From: Mesobacillus jeotgali
GTDB lineage: Bacteria; Bacillota; Bacilli; Bacillales; Cytobacillaceae
Length of the DNA: 64,000 nt
NCBI RefSeq assembly: GCF_014856545.2
Contig: NZ_CP109811.1
Span: 4,458,001 to 4,522,000 of the forward strand
Direction: 5' to 3'
Shown here in pieces: positions 45,708 through 55,997 of the stretch. Each line of letters opens with the position of its first letter. The stretch's first letter is position 1. The notes beneath the pieces were generated by a model that had not been told where the DNA came from, searched no databases, and saw only the letters and a list, made by a program, of their open reading frames with translations. The translations under genes and the position numbers were made by a program.

Positions 45708-46619
45708 TTAAAAAACTTTGACTTTACTTAGATTTCTCTTTATTACCAATAGGGAGTAACCTCCCAACTTTTTAATAAACAATAGGTTATTTATGCTTGT
45801 CACTTTCATGAAAATAGCCTTCTTCCAATATTTCATCCCTTCCTTCCTTGACCCATGTACAAAAAGGGCAACAGCTATCATATTTAATTTTTTTATATAC
45901 AGTTGTTTATCAGAATCATATATATCTCTATACTTTTCTAATTGATATAAATAGCCATCTTTGATTTTAGTAATATCAGTTGATATAGCTTCTTCACTGA
46001 CATGATACTTGACCAAAGGTTCTTTACAATATTTTATTTTGTACTTTTCAATTATTCTAATCCACATATCAGTATCCTGGGAGGATTTGCAATTTATGTC
46101 AAACATCCCCGCTTCTATAATGGCTTTTTTTCTCATAAGGGGAAATGAAGTTCCCCCGATAAAATTATAGATAAAAATTTTGTTACGAGCGTCCTTACAA
46201 TAGTCATGTGGAACTATCCTTATCGTACGGTTTTTCTCTACTCGGTAATGTTCACAGTAAACTAGACCAACTTGATCATCGTCAAATAATTTTAGCTGTT
46301 TATCAATTTTATCAGGTAACCATTCATCATCATCATCGAGAAATGCTACATATTCTCCTTTCGAATGGTTAATTCCTGTATTTCTTGCTTTAGGAGCCCC
46401 TGAGTTCTTTTCATGCACAATATATGAGATCCTTTTATCTTTAAAAGAATTTATCATTTTTGAAATAGAAATTTGTAAATCGTAATCTTCCGGATAATCG
46501 TTAACTATTATTATTTCAAGGTTATTGTAAGTTTGGTTTATAACACTTAAAATTGACCTTTTTAATATTTCCACGGGTCTTTTGTGAGTTGTGATTATGC
46601 ATGATACAAGTGGTCTCAA
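45708..46619 (-). CDS. family 2 glycosyltransferase
   Basis: The 303-aa GT-A enzyme has an N-terminal VSCIITTHKRPVEILKRSILS nucleotide-sugar start and the metal-binding DDDDEW (AFLDDDDEWLPDKI, about 93-105). Further elements are KNSGAPKARNTGIN and a presumed catalytic-base region CKSSQDTDMWIRI. It transfers one sugar from a nucleotide donor during assembly of the repeat unit. Donor and linkage are unknown. Start TTG with GGAG upstream. It abuts the polymerase gene. Confidence 0.88.
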   Translation of the reverse strand: MRPLVSCIITTHKRPVEILKRSILSVINQTYNNLEIIIVNDYPEDYDLQISISKMINSFKDKRISYIVHEKNSGAPKARNTGINHSKGEYVAFLDDDDEWLPDKIDKQLKLFDDDQVGLVYCEHYRVEKNRTIRIVPHDYCKDARNKIFIYNFIGGTSFPLMRKKAIIEAGMFDINCKSSQDTDMWIRIIEKYKIKYCKEPLVKYHVSEEAISTDITKIKDGYLYQLEKYRDIYDSDKQLYIKKLNMIAVALFVHGSRKEGMKYWKKAIFMKVTSINNLLFIKKLGGYSLLVIKRNLSKVKVF

Positions 46620-46620
46620 A

Positions 46621-47864
46621 TCAATTATCTCCTTTATTAATGATAAAACGTGAATTTTTTGTCAAATCTCCAATAAATAAAACTAAAACTAATACAACAA
46701 ATGTATCTAGTGATAAATATGCACCTGTTGAAGCATAGATTCCTAGTAGCGCTACCATCAATATTAGAAAGTCAATATCCATTTTAATTTTTCTTACAAA
46801 ATAATAAATAAAGTAAATAATATAAACTAGTGCACTTAATCCAAAGCTCACAAAAATTCCAAACAAAGAATTGTGAACACCTTCATACAAACCGATTACT
46901 CCTATTGGATCTACATTGCCCTCTTGTCCTAATCCTCGACCCAAGAAAGGAAAATAATTAAAAGTTGATACTACGTATTGCCAAGGAGAATTAATTCTTT
47001 CATATCCAGAAGTACCACTAGCATTAATCTCGTTTCCAATACGTTCTAATGAACTAAAAAACGTAGTAAATTTCATAAGGAAAAAGAATACAACAATACT
47101 AATGAAAAATAGTAAAATAAATTTAACAGGATTTTTAATCTCCATTATTACTGATAACCCATAGATTACCAGCAAAATCAATAATGAAGACGCACTTACA
47201 GAGACCGCAATTGCAACTACATTAAAACATTGAAATAAACTAATAAATTTAATATCTAGATTTTTTTCCGACTTAGATATATACATATTGCAAAAGATGT
47301 TGTGGAAACCCAACCAAATAAAGAAGGTTCATGAAAAATAGAATAGGCTCTGTAAAGACCAAATTGCATCCCATATATACTTGAGTGGAACTGAAATTTA
47401 CCCCATATTCCTTCTAAGAAAAAGTAACCAAAATAATTCATGGTTATAAACTGTACTATACCTAATGTTTGTACAACTAATACAATCCATAAAAATAGAT
47501 AGATATACTTTTTATAATTCATCTTAAACTTGCTCAGATAATCTGAATAAGAAAACACCATAAAAAAAACCATTATTAAGTAAATAAGGAAAGTTTTTAA
47601 AAACTCTATCGTATTACTTACTCTAAATAATGGTAGCAAGGGAATAATAAGTAAAAAAATTAATGTGATAAGTTGTTTTATACTAAATCCTACTTTTTCT
47701 ATTCTTAAAATTAATGAGTTAATGATAGCAAAAATGAATACTATGTGCGTAAGTTTAATAGGGGCACCTAGAAAATTAAAAAGTTTCAAATTTTCTAAAG
47801 CAATAGCTACAATCATTAATATTAACAGAATACTACTACCTTTTTTCTTATAAAATATCTCCAT
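46621..47864 (-). pseudogene. wzy: O-antigen/exopolysaccharide polymerase (Wzy-like), frameshifted
   Basis: Two reading frames overlap: 47864-47256 codes for the N-terminal spans and ends FAICIYLSRKKI, while 47313-46621 supplies the rest, beginning near NLDIKFISLFQCF. A run of seven A on the minus strand (47261-47267) lies at the junction. Eight would fuse the frames into a protein of about 410 aa with 10-11 spans. The large loop (INSPWQYVVSTFNYFPFLGRGLGQEG) and HEPS.FG are typical of Wzy/O-antigen ligase proteins. The start ATG at 47864 has AAAAGG upstream. A possible loss of polymer assembly follows, unless the base is a sequencing error. Confidence 0.85.
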
Positions 47865-48023
47865 ACTATTTTTTACCTTTTCGAAGTTATTTTTATCTTT
47901 TCCACCTTTTAAGTTAGTGTCTATAAATATCAAAGATTATGAGTATAATGTTACTAAAATCAACAAATACCCATATAATAAAGCTAACAATGACCTTACT
48001 TCAAATAAATTATTTATTAAATA

Positions 48024-49321
48024 TTACTTAGAATCTTCATAATCAAGGATATTTTCATAAATTTTCATTAATGTTTTAAGGTTAATATCTCTATGGTGAG
48101 TTACTTGTGCATGTTTCCTGGCCTTGATTCCAAATTCTTTTGCAATTTCTGGATTTTTAAATATTTTTTTTACATAGTATCCGAGCATATAAGGAGCATC
48201 ACCTTGATAAATAAATCCCTCCTCGTTATGATTTAGCATATTTTTAACCCCACCTACATCAGAGGAAATGCAGGGAACTCCTAAAAGCATCGCTTCTCCC
48301 AATGAATTAGGTGAATTTTCTATCGTGGAAGGAGATACAAACACATGACTTTTAAGGAATCTATCTTTCATTTGCTTTTCAGTCAAAGGACCTGTAAATG
48401 TAACTTTCTTTTCTAAGCCATATTTTTTAATCAATGATTTTATATATAATGCAAAAGAAGATATTTTAAGTTTTGTATACAAAGACTCTGTTTTAGTTAA
48501 ATCATTCCCAGCAATATAAAGATGGGTTTCTGGATATTCACGTATAATTTCTGGCAGGGCTCTAATCATAAATTGTAATCCTTTAATAGGAGTTGCTGCC
48601 TGACTCATAAAAATAGAATATCTATCACAAGTGTCAATATTCCAACTATCGTTATAAAAAGAATCCCGGAGAGATTCATTGCAAAATGGTAATTAATTTC
48701 AGGATTTATTTGAGTGGTACAAGCTTCATCCCAATCTGTTCTTCCGATCACATGTCCAACATTCTTAATTGTTTCGATCTCAAATAGTCCACGTTTTTTT
48801 AACTTCTTTTCCTGTTGAAGTAAATTACCTCTTGCTATATTGCTTATAGAAAACTTTTTAAGAATTTTATAAGGAATACCTGAATTATAATGCATCCAAT
48901 AATATGAAGTTAAACCTTGTATGTTTACTACAGTTTTATCAGCTCTATTGAAGGCTTTAGCTGCAACTAAAGAATGGGGATATTCTGTTCCAAATATATG
49001 CATTATGTCAGGGTTAACCATCCCAACAATTTCTCTAATTTGATTTTCCATTAACAATGAAGTATTTATTTGATCTTCCGCAGGAAGAATTCCAAAAACT
49101 TTTGGTTGGGAAAAAGCATAGTAATGAATATTTCCAACCTTACCTGTTCTTAGTTTTTTCAAACCTAGAAGCGGGAAACATATATGCAAGTCAATTTCCG
49201 CTGCATTTTCCAAAGAGTTTGCAAAGCCTGTTAACCATCCAGCAATATTAGGCTCCTTCACTTTCATATCATTTGCAATTTTCGGGATAGGAACATTACA
49301 TACCCACAATATCCTTTTCAT
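48024..49321 (-). pseudogene. family 4 glycosyltransferase, frameshifted
   Basis: The N-terminal part (49321-48605) starts MKRILWVCNVPIPKIANDM and runs to about HVIGRTDWDEA...INYHF. The C-terminal part (48608-48024) has the GT4 donor domain (KGLQFMIRALPEII, HLYIAGND, FTGPLTEKQM, FVSPSTIENSPNSLGEAMLLG with the E..7..E motif). Between them, reading through the alternative frame gives CNESLRDSFYNDSWN and on to MSQAATP without a stop, so one T is missing from a T4 run at 48683-48686. Repaired, the protein is about 430 aa and normal. It would add one sugar to the repeat unit. Confidence 0.85.
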
Positions 49322-49325
49322 TTTT

Positions 49326-50552
49326 TTACCTCAATCTTTCTTTACAGAAATCCCATATTCGTCCACATTGGATGTCTTTGTTCTTATTAGTTAATATAAA
49401 GTCTCTTGCACTTAGACCTAGCTCAAGTCTAAATTCGTTATCCATACTTAGAACCTTATTAATTGAATCAATTAAGCTCTCTATCGTTTCGTCCTCTATA
49501 ATTACAAGGTGGTTATAATATTCTTGGGGAATACCCTCAAGCTTGAATGATAGTACCGGAATACTAGTAGCCATATACTCAAATAACTTTGATGGAAAAC
49601 AAAATGCTGAAGCAGCCTCAGATGGCAGTCTCATGTTTACTAATAAAGAGGCTTCCATTTGTTTATTAATTACATCTTGTCTGGATGGTAGAAATCCATA
49701 AAACTTTATCCTTGGGTCTTTTAATGAAGACTCTTTGATAAAATCTTCTGCATTTCCTCCTCCTGTAAACCAAAGCTCATATTCAGCATTATCTATTTTC
49801 ATAAAGGCATTTATTAGCAAATCTAGGCCATATTGTAGATCAAGTTTACCAGAATACATAATAGCTTTAGGTGCTTTGGAGTGCGAGTTTGTTCTCTGTA
49901 ATAAACATGGATATTCACTTGGATCGTATAAACCTTCCATTAATATCCATTTATCATCTGGAAGTTGGAGAAATTGTGCCATTTTGGAAGAATAAAGAAT
50001 AAAACCATCAAACTGTTTTTGCATTTGTCGAATCTGCAACCAGTCAAGTCTTTTAAGAAAGGCTTTTGTTTTACTTTGCTTTAAGTCCATAAACTGTGGC
50101 AGATCTGTTATGATAAGGAAAATCTTCGCACTTGGAATCATTTTTTTGATCTCGCAAGCTGTTGCCATCACAGGAGTTCTCATGGAATAGGCAAATACAA
50201 TTAGTTCTTCATTATTATATTTTTCTTTCACCCATTTTCTTGCAGCCTGGATCATAGAATGTTTACAAGTTAACCTATTAATGAATTTTTCATTTCTATA
50301 CCCCACACTAACATTACTAGCATTTTCTTTATGAGCCCATCTGACCTCTTCAACAATTCTGTCTTCGTACAAAGGGAATGGAGGGAGTACGCTGCCATTA
50401 ATTGAGTCGAAAGTTAGGCCAGTTATATCTTCTAAACCTAATAAGATATTTTCTTGTGAGACTTGAGCTGAAGCCAAGTTAAAACCTTTATTTGCTTTCC
50501 ATTTAAATTCTTCTTCACTCTCAAGGCTACCTATCCATAACAACCTTTTCAT
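49326..50552 (-). CDS. GT-B glycosyltransferase (WcaL/GT4-like)
   Basis: The 408-aa protein starts MKRLLWIGSLESEEEF, has a central AFAYSMRTP-like segment (VFAYSMRTPVMATACEI) and the donor-binding half APKAIMYSGKLDLQYGLDLLINAF, YELWFTGGGNAEDFI, FYGFLPSRQDVINKQ and the terminal E..8..E-like SAFCFPSKLFEYMATSIPVL. It is soluble, with no membrane span. Place in the sugar sequence is unknown. Start ATG with AAGGGAG upstream. It lies 5 bases before the frameshifted GT4 gene. Confidence 0.87.
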   Translation of the reverse strand: MKRLLWIGSLESEEEFKWKANKGFNLASAQVSQENILLGLEDITGLTFDSINGSVLPPFPLYEDRIVEEVRWAHKENASNVSVGYRNEKFINRLTCKHSMIQAARKWVKEKYNNEELIVFAYSMRTPVMATACEIKKMIPSAKIFLIITDLPQFMDLKQSKTKAFLKRLDWLQIRQMQKQFDGFILYSSKMAQFLQLPDDKWILMEGLYDPSEYPCLLQRTNSHSKAPKAIMYSGKLDLQYGLDLLINAFMKIDNAEYELWFTGGGNAEDFIKESSLKDPRIKFYGFLPSRQDVINKQMEASLLVNMRLPSEAASAFCFPSKLFEYMATSIPVLSFKLEGIPQEYYNHLVIIEDETIESLIDSINKVLSMDNEFRLELGLSARDFILTNKNKDIQCGRIWDFCKERLR

Positions 50553-50563
50553 AGTAATCTCCC

Positions 50564-51850
50564 TTAATAGGTCTTTATTTCTTTAATATACTTGGAAACT
50601 GAAACATCCTTTGTCAGGTTTTCAGTTAAATATTTTCTTCCTAATCTACCCATATTCCCAAGCTCGTTACTATCGGTCAAATTAAGAATTTGTTCGATAA
50701 CTTTTTTTATCATTTTATAGTCGCCTGGATCACAGACTAGACCACATCCAGTTTCTTCTATTATTAATCTCGCTTCAGATCCTTTTTCGAGCACTCCTAG
50801 TACAGGCCTTCCACTAGCCATGATCCCATAAAGTTTACTTGGTACCGATACACCTCGTATTCCTTTTGCACTTACACACAAATGCACATTTCCTGCATTA
50901 AGACTATAAACTAAGTCTTTCTTTTTCTGATATGGTATAAAAACTACGTTGTCCATTTTATTTCGTTGTTTATAATCAATTAGGCTATTCTTTAGACTTC
51001 CATCACCAACAAATGCAAATACCAATTCTCTTCCATCCGCAACTTTGGTTCCATCGGGAAACTCTTTAATAATATTTAATAAATTTTCTAAATCGTAATA
51101 TAATCCTAAATTTCCTGAATACATAATTATAAACTTATCAACCAATCCATATTGCTCCCTAAATTCAATTACTTCTTTGGCATCATCAGCAACTGGATAG
51201 ATTTCTTTCTCATTAATCCAATTATTAATGAAAACATGGTTTGGAAGCTTTTTACCTTTAAATCTTTTCTTAAGAGTTTCAATCATGTCTCTGCCTACAA
51301 CTATAACTTTATCAGCACTCTTACAACTTAATTTATCAAGCCATAGCATCAATTTTAAAATCACTTTATTTTTACTATAACCAACTGCCATTATCTGCTC
51401 CGGATTGAAATCCTGTATATTATAGATATATCGTGCATTTTTACTCCATTTCCCAAATATACCTAATAACCCCCCAAGTATAGGCGGTTGAGAAATTGAA
51501 TAAACATAATTTATCTTTCCGACCTTTAAAGTAGCAAAAATTGCCCCAAGAAAGTATGCTAAAATATTTAAAACCCTGCTACTTTTACTACTTTTAGAAA
51601 ATTCAGGTACTCTAATACGGATTATTTTTACACCATTTAATTCTTCTCTATAAAAAAACTTTGTTTTATACTCAGGAGATATTCTCCCTGAATAAGATGG
51701 CACAACACAAATAACTGTAACATCCAACTCTTGAATCATTCCCTCTGCCAACTCTTTTAATAACTGACCTGTAGATGCGACATCAGGAGTATAATAATGT
51801 GCATAAATTAAAAGCTTTTCCTTTTTTATTCCCCTATTTTTATTTATCAT
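50564..51850 (-). CDS. family 4 glycosyltransferase (WbuB/WcaI-like)
   Basis: The 428-aa GT-B enzyme has N-terminal KLLIYAHYYTPDVASTGQLLKELA, as in WcaI/WbuB glycosyltransferases, a short hydrophobic patch that may touch the membrane, and a C-terminal donor domain with FIIMYSGNLGLYYDLENLL, FAFVGDGSLKNSL, VFIPYQKKKDLVYSL and RGVSVPSKLYGIMASGRPVLGVLEKGSEA. WcaI-type enzymes add fucose or N-acetylfucosamine in other capsules, which would fit the GDP-fucose genes next door, but specificity is inference. Start ATG with AGGGAAGAG upstream. Confidence 0.88.
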   Translation of the reverse strand: MINKNRGIKKEKLLIYAHYYTPDVASTGQLLKELAEGMIQELDVTVICVVPSYSGRISPEYKTKFFYREELNGVKIIRIRVPEFSKSSKSSRVLNILAYFLGAIFATLKVGKINYVYSISQPPILGGLLGIFGKWSKNARYIYNIQDFNPEQIMAVGYSKNKVILKLMLWLDKLSCKSADKVIVVGRDMIETLKKRFKGKKLPNHVFINNWINEKEIYPVADDAKEVIEFREQYGLVDKFIIMYSGNLGLYYDLENLLNIIKEFPDGTKVADGRELVFAFVGDGSLKNSLIDYKQRNKMDNVVFIPYQKKKDLVYSLNAGNVHLCVSAKGIRGVSVPSKLYGIMASGRPVLGVLEKGSEARLIIEETGCGLVCDPGDYKMIKKVIEQILNLTDSNELGNMGRLGRKYLTENLTKDVSVSKYIKEIKTY

Positions 51851-51984
51851 ATATCTCTTCCCTATTAACGAAATAACTTCTTTAATATATTACAACCTAT
51901 TAGTAGAGCCAAATTCGAAAAATCCATCTTCTACAATCAATAAAATATAGACTTTTCATTTTATTTCATCCCCAAAAAGAGAGG

Positions 51985-52022
51985 AAACACAAGTGAAGTA
52001 ATAAATTACTTCACTTGTGTTT
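51985..52022 (-). terminator. long hairpin after gmd, inside the exopolysaccharide operon
   Basis: Arms of about 17 bp (AAACACAAGTGAAGTAA and its complement) with a 4-base loop. On the minus strand CCTCTCTTTTT follows. It separates precursor genes (gmd, fcl) from the glycosyltransferases. Confidence 0.75.
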
Positions 52023-52027
52023 CTATT

Positions 52028-53107
52028 TTAATCAAACATCTTTTGCATTTTATGTTCTTTTGATACTTTATCTATATCGTTATTCATCATTTTCCTTACC
52101 AATTCTTCAAAAGAAGTTTTAGTAGGGTTCCACCCAAGTAACGTCCTTGCTTTATTTGGATCTCCTAATAGCTGGTCAACTTCAGCAGGCCTGAAGAATT
52201 TAGGATCTACATCAACAATCACTTCGCCCGTTGCTTTGTTAACACCTTTTTCTTCAACACCTGAGCCTGTCCATTCAACTTCAATTCCAACATGCTTAAA
52301 TGCAAGTTCGACAAATTCACGTACAGTATGCATTTCTCCAGTTGCAATAACAAAATCTTCTGGTTTATCGTGCTGAAGAATTAACCACATACATTCTACA
52401 TAGTCTTTTGCATAGCCCCAGTCGCGGAGTGATTCTAAGTTCCCTAAAGATAATTTCTTTTGTTTTCCTTGAGCAATACGTGCAGCACCAAGAGTAATTT
52501 TCCGTGTAACAAATGTTTCACCACGTCGTTCTGATTCATGGTTGAATAGGATTCCGTTAACAGCAAACATATTATATGATTCACGATAGTTCTTAGTGAT
52601 CCAGAACCCGTATATTTTAGCTACTCCATATGGAGAACGCGGGTAAAAAGGCGTTGTTTCCTTTTGTGGTACTTCTTGTACTTTCCCAAAAAGTTCTGAT
52701 GTTGAAGCTTGGTAAACTCTTGTCTTCTCTATCAAACCTAAAATTCTAACCGCTTCAAGAATATTTAATGTTCCCTTTGCATCTACATCTAATGTATATC
52801 CTGGCATATCAAAAGAAACACGAACATGAGATTGAGCTGCAAGATTATAGATTTCATCAGGTCGAACTTCACCGATTATTTTCGTTATATTCAATGCATC
52901 TGTTACATCACCATAGTGAAGGTGGAAGTTGGAGTTATTTAATAAAGCATTAGCCTCTTCTTCTGTAAGAAGGTCTTCTAATCGTTCTTGGTTATATGAC
53001 GAGCTACGACGAATGATTCCATGAACCTCGTAACCTTTTTCTAATAAGAATTCGGCCAAATAAGACCCATCTTGTCCTGTAACTCCAGTAATCAATGCTT
53101 TTTTCAT
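52028..53107 (-). CDS. gmd: GDP-mannose 4,6-dehydratase
   Basis: Gmd converts GDP-mannose to GDP-4-keto-6-deoxymannose, the first step to GDP-fucose. The 359-aa SDR enzyme has the N-terminal NADP loop [21 protein letters not shown], the serine/threonine of the active site in [12 protein letters not shown] and the YxxxK in [12 protein letters not shown]. The [18 protein letters not shown] segment is diagnostic for Gmd. The Arg/Ser region after the Rossmann turn ([14 protein letters not shown]) is the usual 2'-phosphate contact. It is paired with the following step, Fcl, encoded directly upstream. Start ATG with GGAGGC upstream. Confidence 0.95.
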   Translation of the reverse strand: MKKALITGVTGQDGSYLAEFLLEKGYEVHGIIRRSSSYNQERLEDLLTEEEANALLNNSNFHLHYGDVTDALNITKIIGEVRPDEIYNLAAQSHVRVSFDMPGYTLDVDAKGTLNILEAVRILGLIEKTRVYQASTSELFGKVQEVPQKETTPFYPRSPYGVAKIYGFWITKNYRESYNMFAVNGILFNHESERRGETFVTRKITLGAARIAQGKQKKLSLGNLESLRDWGYAKDYVECMWLILQHDKPEDFVIATGEMHTVREFVELAFKHVGIEVEWTGSGVEEKGVNKATGEVIVDVDPKFFRPAEVDQLLGDPNKARTLLGWNPTKTSFEELVRKMMNNDIDKVSKEHKMQKMFD

Positions 53108-53126
53108 TATAAGCCTCCGAATTATA

Positions 53127-54071
53127 TTATTTCACTTTTGTTAATTGATTGTCCAAAAACCATTGATAGGCTTTCTTTAATCCTTCATCTAAAGAAGTGT
53201 TAGCCTTCCATCCTAAAGAATTAAGTCTAGTGACATCCACCAATTTCCTTGGTGTGCCGTCTGGCTTCGTTGTATCAAATTGGATATCTCCAGTATATCC
53301 AACAGCTGCTTTGACTTTCTCAGCTAATTCTTTAATAGCAATATCTTCTCCAACACCAATATTTACAATTTCATTTCCTGAGTATGTGTTCATAAGATAT
53401 ACACAGGCATCGGCCAGGTCGTCAGCATATAAAAACTCACGTTTTGGCGTTCCCGTTCCCCAAACCTCTACAAATGGTTTATTGTTTTCTTTAGCTTCGT
53501 GAAACTTTCTTATTAATGCCGGTAAAACATGGGAAGTATGCAAATCAAAATTATCATTTTCACCATATAAGTTTGTTGGCATTACTGAAATATATTGTGT
53601 ACCATATTGACGGTTATATGATTCACACATTTTAATTCCGGCAATTTTCGCAATGGCATATGGCTCATTAGTTGGCTCAAGCTCTCCTGTGAGAAGATAC
53701 TCTTCTTTTAAAGGCTGTGGAGCCATTTTCGGATAAATACATGTACTTCCTAGAAATAAGAGTTTCGTTATGTTATTTCGATAGGCAGCATCTATAATAT
53801 TTGTTTGGATAAGAAGGTTGTCTCGAATAAAATCAGCAGGATAAACATTATTAGCGATAATGCCTCCAACTTTTGCAGCAGCCAGAAATACAAACTGTGG
53901 TTTTTCTTCTGCAAAAAAGCTGTCAACAGCATTTTTGTCACGCAGATCCAATTCTTTGCTTGTCTTATATACAAGATTTTTATAGCCTGTTTCCTCTAAT
54001 CTTCTTACGATTGCTGAACCAACGAGTCCTCGATGACCAGCAACATATATTTTAGAATCTTTGTTCATCAT
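53127..54071 (-). CDS. fcl: GDP-L-fucose synthase
   Basis: The enzyme epimerises and reduces GDP-4-keto-6-deoxymannose to GDP-L-fucose with NADPH. The 314-aa SDR protein has [18 protein letters not shown], the active-site serine in [16 protein letters not shown], the YxxxK in [13 protein letters not shown] and the family segment [24 protein letters not shown]. With Gmd and ManC it completes the route from mannose-1-P to GDP-fucose, so the polymer should contain L-fucose. The gene sits between the sugar transferase and gmd. Start ATG with TGAGG about 12 bases upstream, somewhat far. Confidence 0.95.
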   Translation of the reverse strand: MMNKDSKIYVAGHRGLVGSAIVRRLEETGYKNLVYKTSKELDLRDKNAVDSFFAEEKPQFVFLAAAKVGGIIANNVYPADFIRDNLLIQTNIIDAAYRNNITKLLFLGSTCIYPKMAPQPLKEEYLLTGELEPTNEPYAIAKIAGIKMCESYNRQYGTQYISVMPTNLYGENDNFDLHTSHVLPALIRKFHEAKENNKPFVEVWGTGTPKREFLYADDLADACVYLMNTYSGNEIVNIGVGEDIAIKELAEKVKAAVGYTGDIQFDTTKPDGTPRKLVDVTRLNSLGWKANTSLDEGLKKAYQWFLDNQLTKVK

Positions 54072-54089
54072 TCTTATTATACCTCATTT

Positions 54090-54761
54090 CTAATATGCAT
54101 CTTTAGATCCGAACAAAACTAGCACTGTCTTTATTATGATTTTTAAATCATAAAGAAGCGTTCTTTTTTCGATATACTTAAGGTCTAGTTCGACCATTTC
54201 ATCAAAACCAAGACTATTGCGCCCACTAACCTGCCATAACCCAGTACACCCAGGTGTGACCAACAATCGTTGTTTGTCATAGTTTGAATACAATTCTACC
54301 TCTCGAGGAAGTGGTGGTCTAGGACCAACCAAACTCATCTCACCCTTAAGCACATTAAAAAGTTGTGGGAGTTCATCAATACTAGTCTTTCTAATAAACT
54401 TGCCTACCTTTGTAATTCTAGGATCATCTTTCATTTTAAACATGGCGCCTGAGACTTCATTATATTTTAATAACTCTTTTAATTTCTCTTCAGCATCATA
54501 AACCATAGATCGAAATTTATACATCTGGAATTCTTTACCGTTCAGACCAATTCTTTTTTGGGTAAAAAAAATCGGTCCTTTTGGGTCTTCAATTTTTATC
54601 AGTATAGCAACTGCTATAAAAACAATACTAAGTATTAGTAAACCAAAAATTGACCCGACGACATCAACTATTCTTTTTGCAAAAAGATAACTTGATGGAG
54701 TATTTTTTACAATATCGCTGTTTTCAACAAGCAAATATTCTTTCTGTGCATAATTAGACAC
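54090..54761 (-). CDS. initiating sugar transferase (undecaprenyl-phosphate sugar phosphotransferase)
   Basis: The protein of about 223 aa belongs to the WcaJ/EpsL polyprenyl-phosphate sugar-1-phosphate transferase group, short form with one N-terminal membrane helix (about 30-55, IVDVVGSIFGLLILSIVFI). The catalytic core has KRIGLNGKEFQMYKFRSM, the DPRITKVGKFIRKTSIDELPQL block and GPRPPLPREVELY. It loads the first sugar phosphate onto the lipid carrier and so starts each repeat unit. GTG at 54761 lies 6 bases after AAGGG. The GTG at 54779 follows the galU stop without a binding site. Confidence 0.92.
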   Translation of the reverse strand: MSNYAQKEYLLVENSDIVKNTPSSYLFAKRIVDVVGSIFGLLILSIVFIAVAILIKIEDPKGPIFFTQKRIGLNGKEFQMYKFRSMVYDAEEKLKELLKYNEVSGAMFKMKDDPRITKVGKFIRKTSIDELPQLFNVLKGEMSLVGPRPPLPREVELYSNYDKQRLLVTPGCTGLWQVSGRNSLGFDEMVELDLKYIEKRTLLYDLKIIIKTVLVLFGSKDAY

Positions 54762-54780
54762 TTCTAGCCCTTCTTTCACT

Positions 54781-55674
54781 TTATAGCTTTATAAGATCTT
54801 TTTCATGAATGGAAATCAATTCTTTCATGTAGTCTAGGACATCTACTTGAAGATCCTCATGCTGTAAAGCAAACTCGATTGTTGTTTTTATAAAGCCAAT
54901 TTTTTCACCAACATCATACCGTTTACCTTCAAAGTCATAAGCAAATACTCTTTGAATTTGATTCAACTGCTGAATCGCATCTGTTAGTTGGATTTCTCCG
55001 CCTGCTCCTTTTTCTTGCTTATCCAGGAACATAAAAATCTCTGGAGTAAGGATATAACGGCCCATAATAGCAAGATTTGATGGCGCAGTACCAGGTGCTG
55101 GTTTCTCCACAAAATTATCAACCTGATAGCGGCGATTTTCCTGTGTTAATGGATCAATGATCCCATAGCGATGGGTTTCGTTATCTGCAACCGTTTGAAC
55201 ACCAATCACCGAGGATAATGTTTCTTCATATTGATTGATAAGTTGCTTTAAGCACGGAGTTTCACTCTGAACAATATCGTCACCGAGTAAAACAGCAAAC
55301 GGCTCGTCGCCTATGAAATTGCGGGCGCACCATACTGCATGTCCTAATCCTTTGGGCTCTTTTTGGCGAATATAATGAATATCAGCAAGATTTGTAGAAT
55401 AGCGGACTTTGTCCAGCAATTCCACTTTTCCTTTTTCCAACAAGTTTTGCTCTAATTCCTGCGCAAAATCGAAATGGTCCTCAATTGCACGTTTCCCTTT
55501 TCCTGTAACGATAATAATATCTTCGATCCCAGACTCAATAGCCTCTTCCACTATGTATTGAATGGTTGGTTTATCTACAATCGGCAGCATTTCCTTTGGC
55601 ATTGCCTTAGTTGCTGGTAAAAATCTTGTTCCAAGTCCTGCGGCAGGGATAATGGCTTTCCTTACTTTCTTCAC
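54781..55674 (-). CDS. galU: UTP-glucose-1-phosphate uridylyltransferase
   Basis: GalU/GtaB makes UDP-glucose from UTP and glucose-1-P. The 297-aa protein has the nucleotidyl motif [22 protein letters not shown], the Mg-binding [10 protein letters not shown] and [21 protein letters not shown]. It is the first biosynthetic gene after the regulatory module, the structured RNA and a terminator, and it feeds Ugd and the glucose-using transferases. Start GTG with GGGGGA 6 bases upstream. B. subtilis-type genomes usually carry another galU copy (gtaB), so this one is probably dedicated to the capsule. Confidence 0.95.
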   Translation of the reverse strand: MKKVRKAIIPAAGLGTRFLPATKAMPKEMLPIVDKPTIQYIVEEAIESGIEDIIIVTGKGKRAIEDHFDFAQELEQNLLEKGKVELLDKVRYSTNLADIHYIRQKEPKGLGHAVWCARNFIGDEPFAVLLGDDIVQSETPCLKQLINQYEETLSSVIGVQTVADNETHRYGIIDPLTQENRRYQVDNFVEKPAPGTAPSNLAIMGRYILTPEIFMFLDKQEKGAGGEIQLTDAIQQLNQIQRVFAYDFEGKRYDVGEKIGFIKTTIEFALQHEDLQVDVLDYMKELISIHEKDLIKL

Positions 55675-55741
55675 GAATATTCCCCCATACGTAAATTTTG
55701 ATTGACTAAATATCGCTTTTGATAACTAAAGCATCAACGGC

Positions 55742-55798
55742 AAAAAATAAATATCTAATGAAAACACACATGTATTAACATGTTCTTTCATTAGATAT
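55742..55798 (-). terminator. intrinsic terminator between the structured RNA and galU
   Basis: Arms of 13 bp (55751-55763 and 55786-55798) close a 22-base apical part that can itself fold (ACATGT...). On the minus strand TTATTTTTT follows. All biosynthetic genes lie beyond it, so it must be read through, as expected if the upstream RNA is an antiterminator. Confidence 0.85.
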
Positions 55799-55820
55799 CT
55801 ATTGATAAAAAATTTAATAA

Positions 55821-55981
55821 TGGGCATCTAACCCGCCCTCACATCATGCTATCGACAACTCACGTGTCTAAGGATGCTTCAAGACATCCCACAGCATGAT
55901 CGAGTGCCTCCATGGGTAACGGGCAGGAGGCATCGCCGGTCAGTTAAACTGACATGGATGTATTTTAACTCTGGTTGCCCA
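55821..55981 (-). ncRNA. structured operon leader RNA, probable EAR (epsC) antitermination element
   Basis: A GC-rich, folded-looking stretch stands out from its AT-rich surroundings. Its 5' and 3' ends pair (TGGGCA 55981-55976 with TGCCCA 55826-55821). Inside are GTCAGTT/AACTGAC, GCCTCC/GGAGGC, an 8-bp ATCATGCT/AGCATGAT stem (55899-55892 with 55850-55843) and a small GGATG/CATCC hairpin, with CCCG and CGGG runs free for a pseudoknot. EAR elements, known from the B. subtilis eps operon, sit in exactly this position and let polymerase pass distal terminators. I identify it by position and structure, not by a covariance search. Confidence 0.72.
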
Positions 55982-55997
55982 ATTCACATACCTTGTC

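Noticed and set aside
55675..55997. A coding gene in the gap between galU and the phosphatase
   Set aside because: No open frame of useful length. Base pairing and GC content point to RNA structure plus terminator instead.
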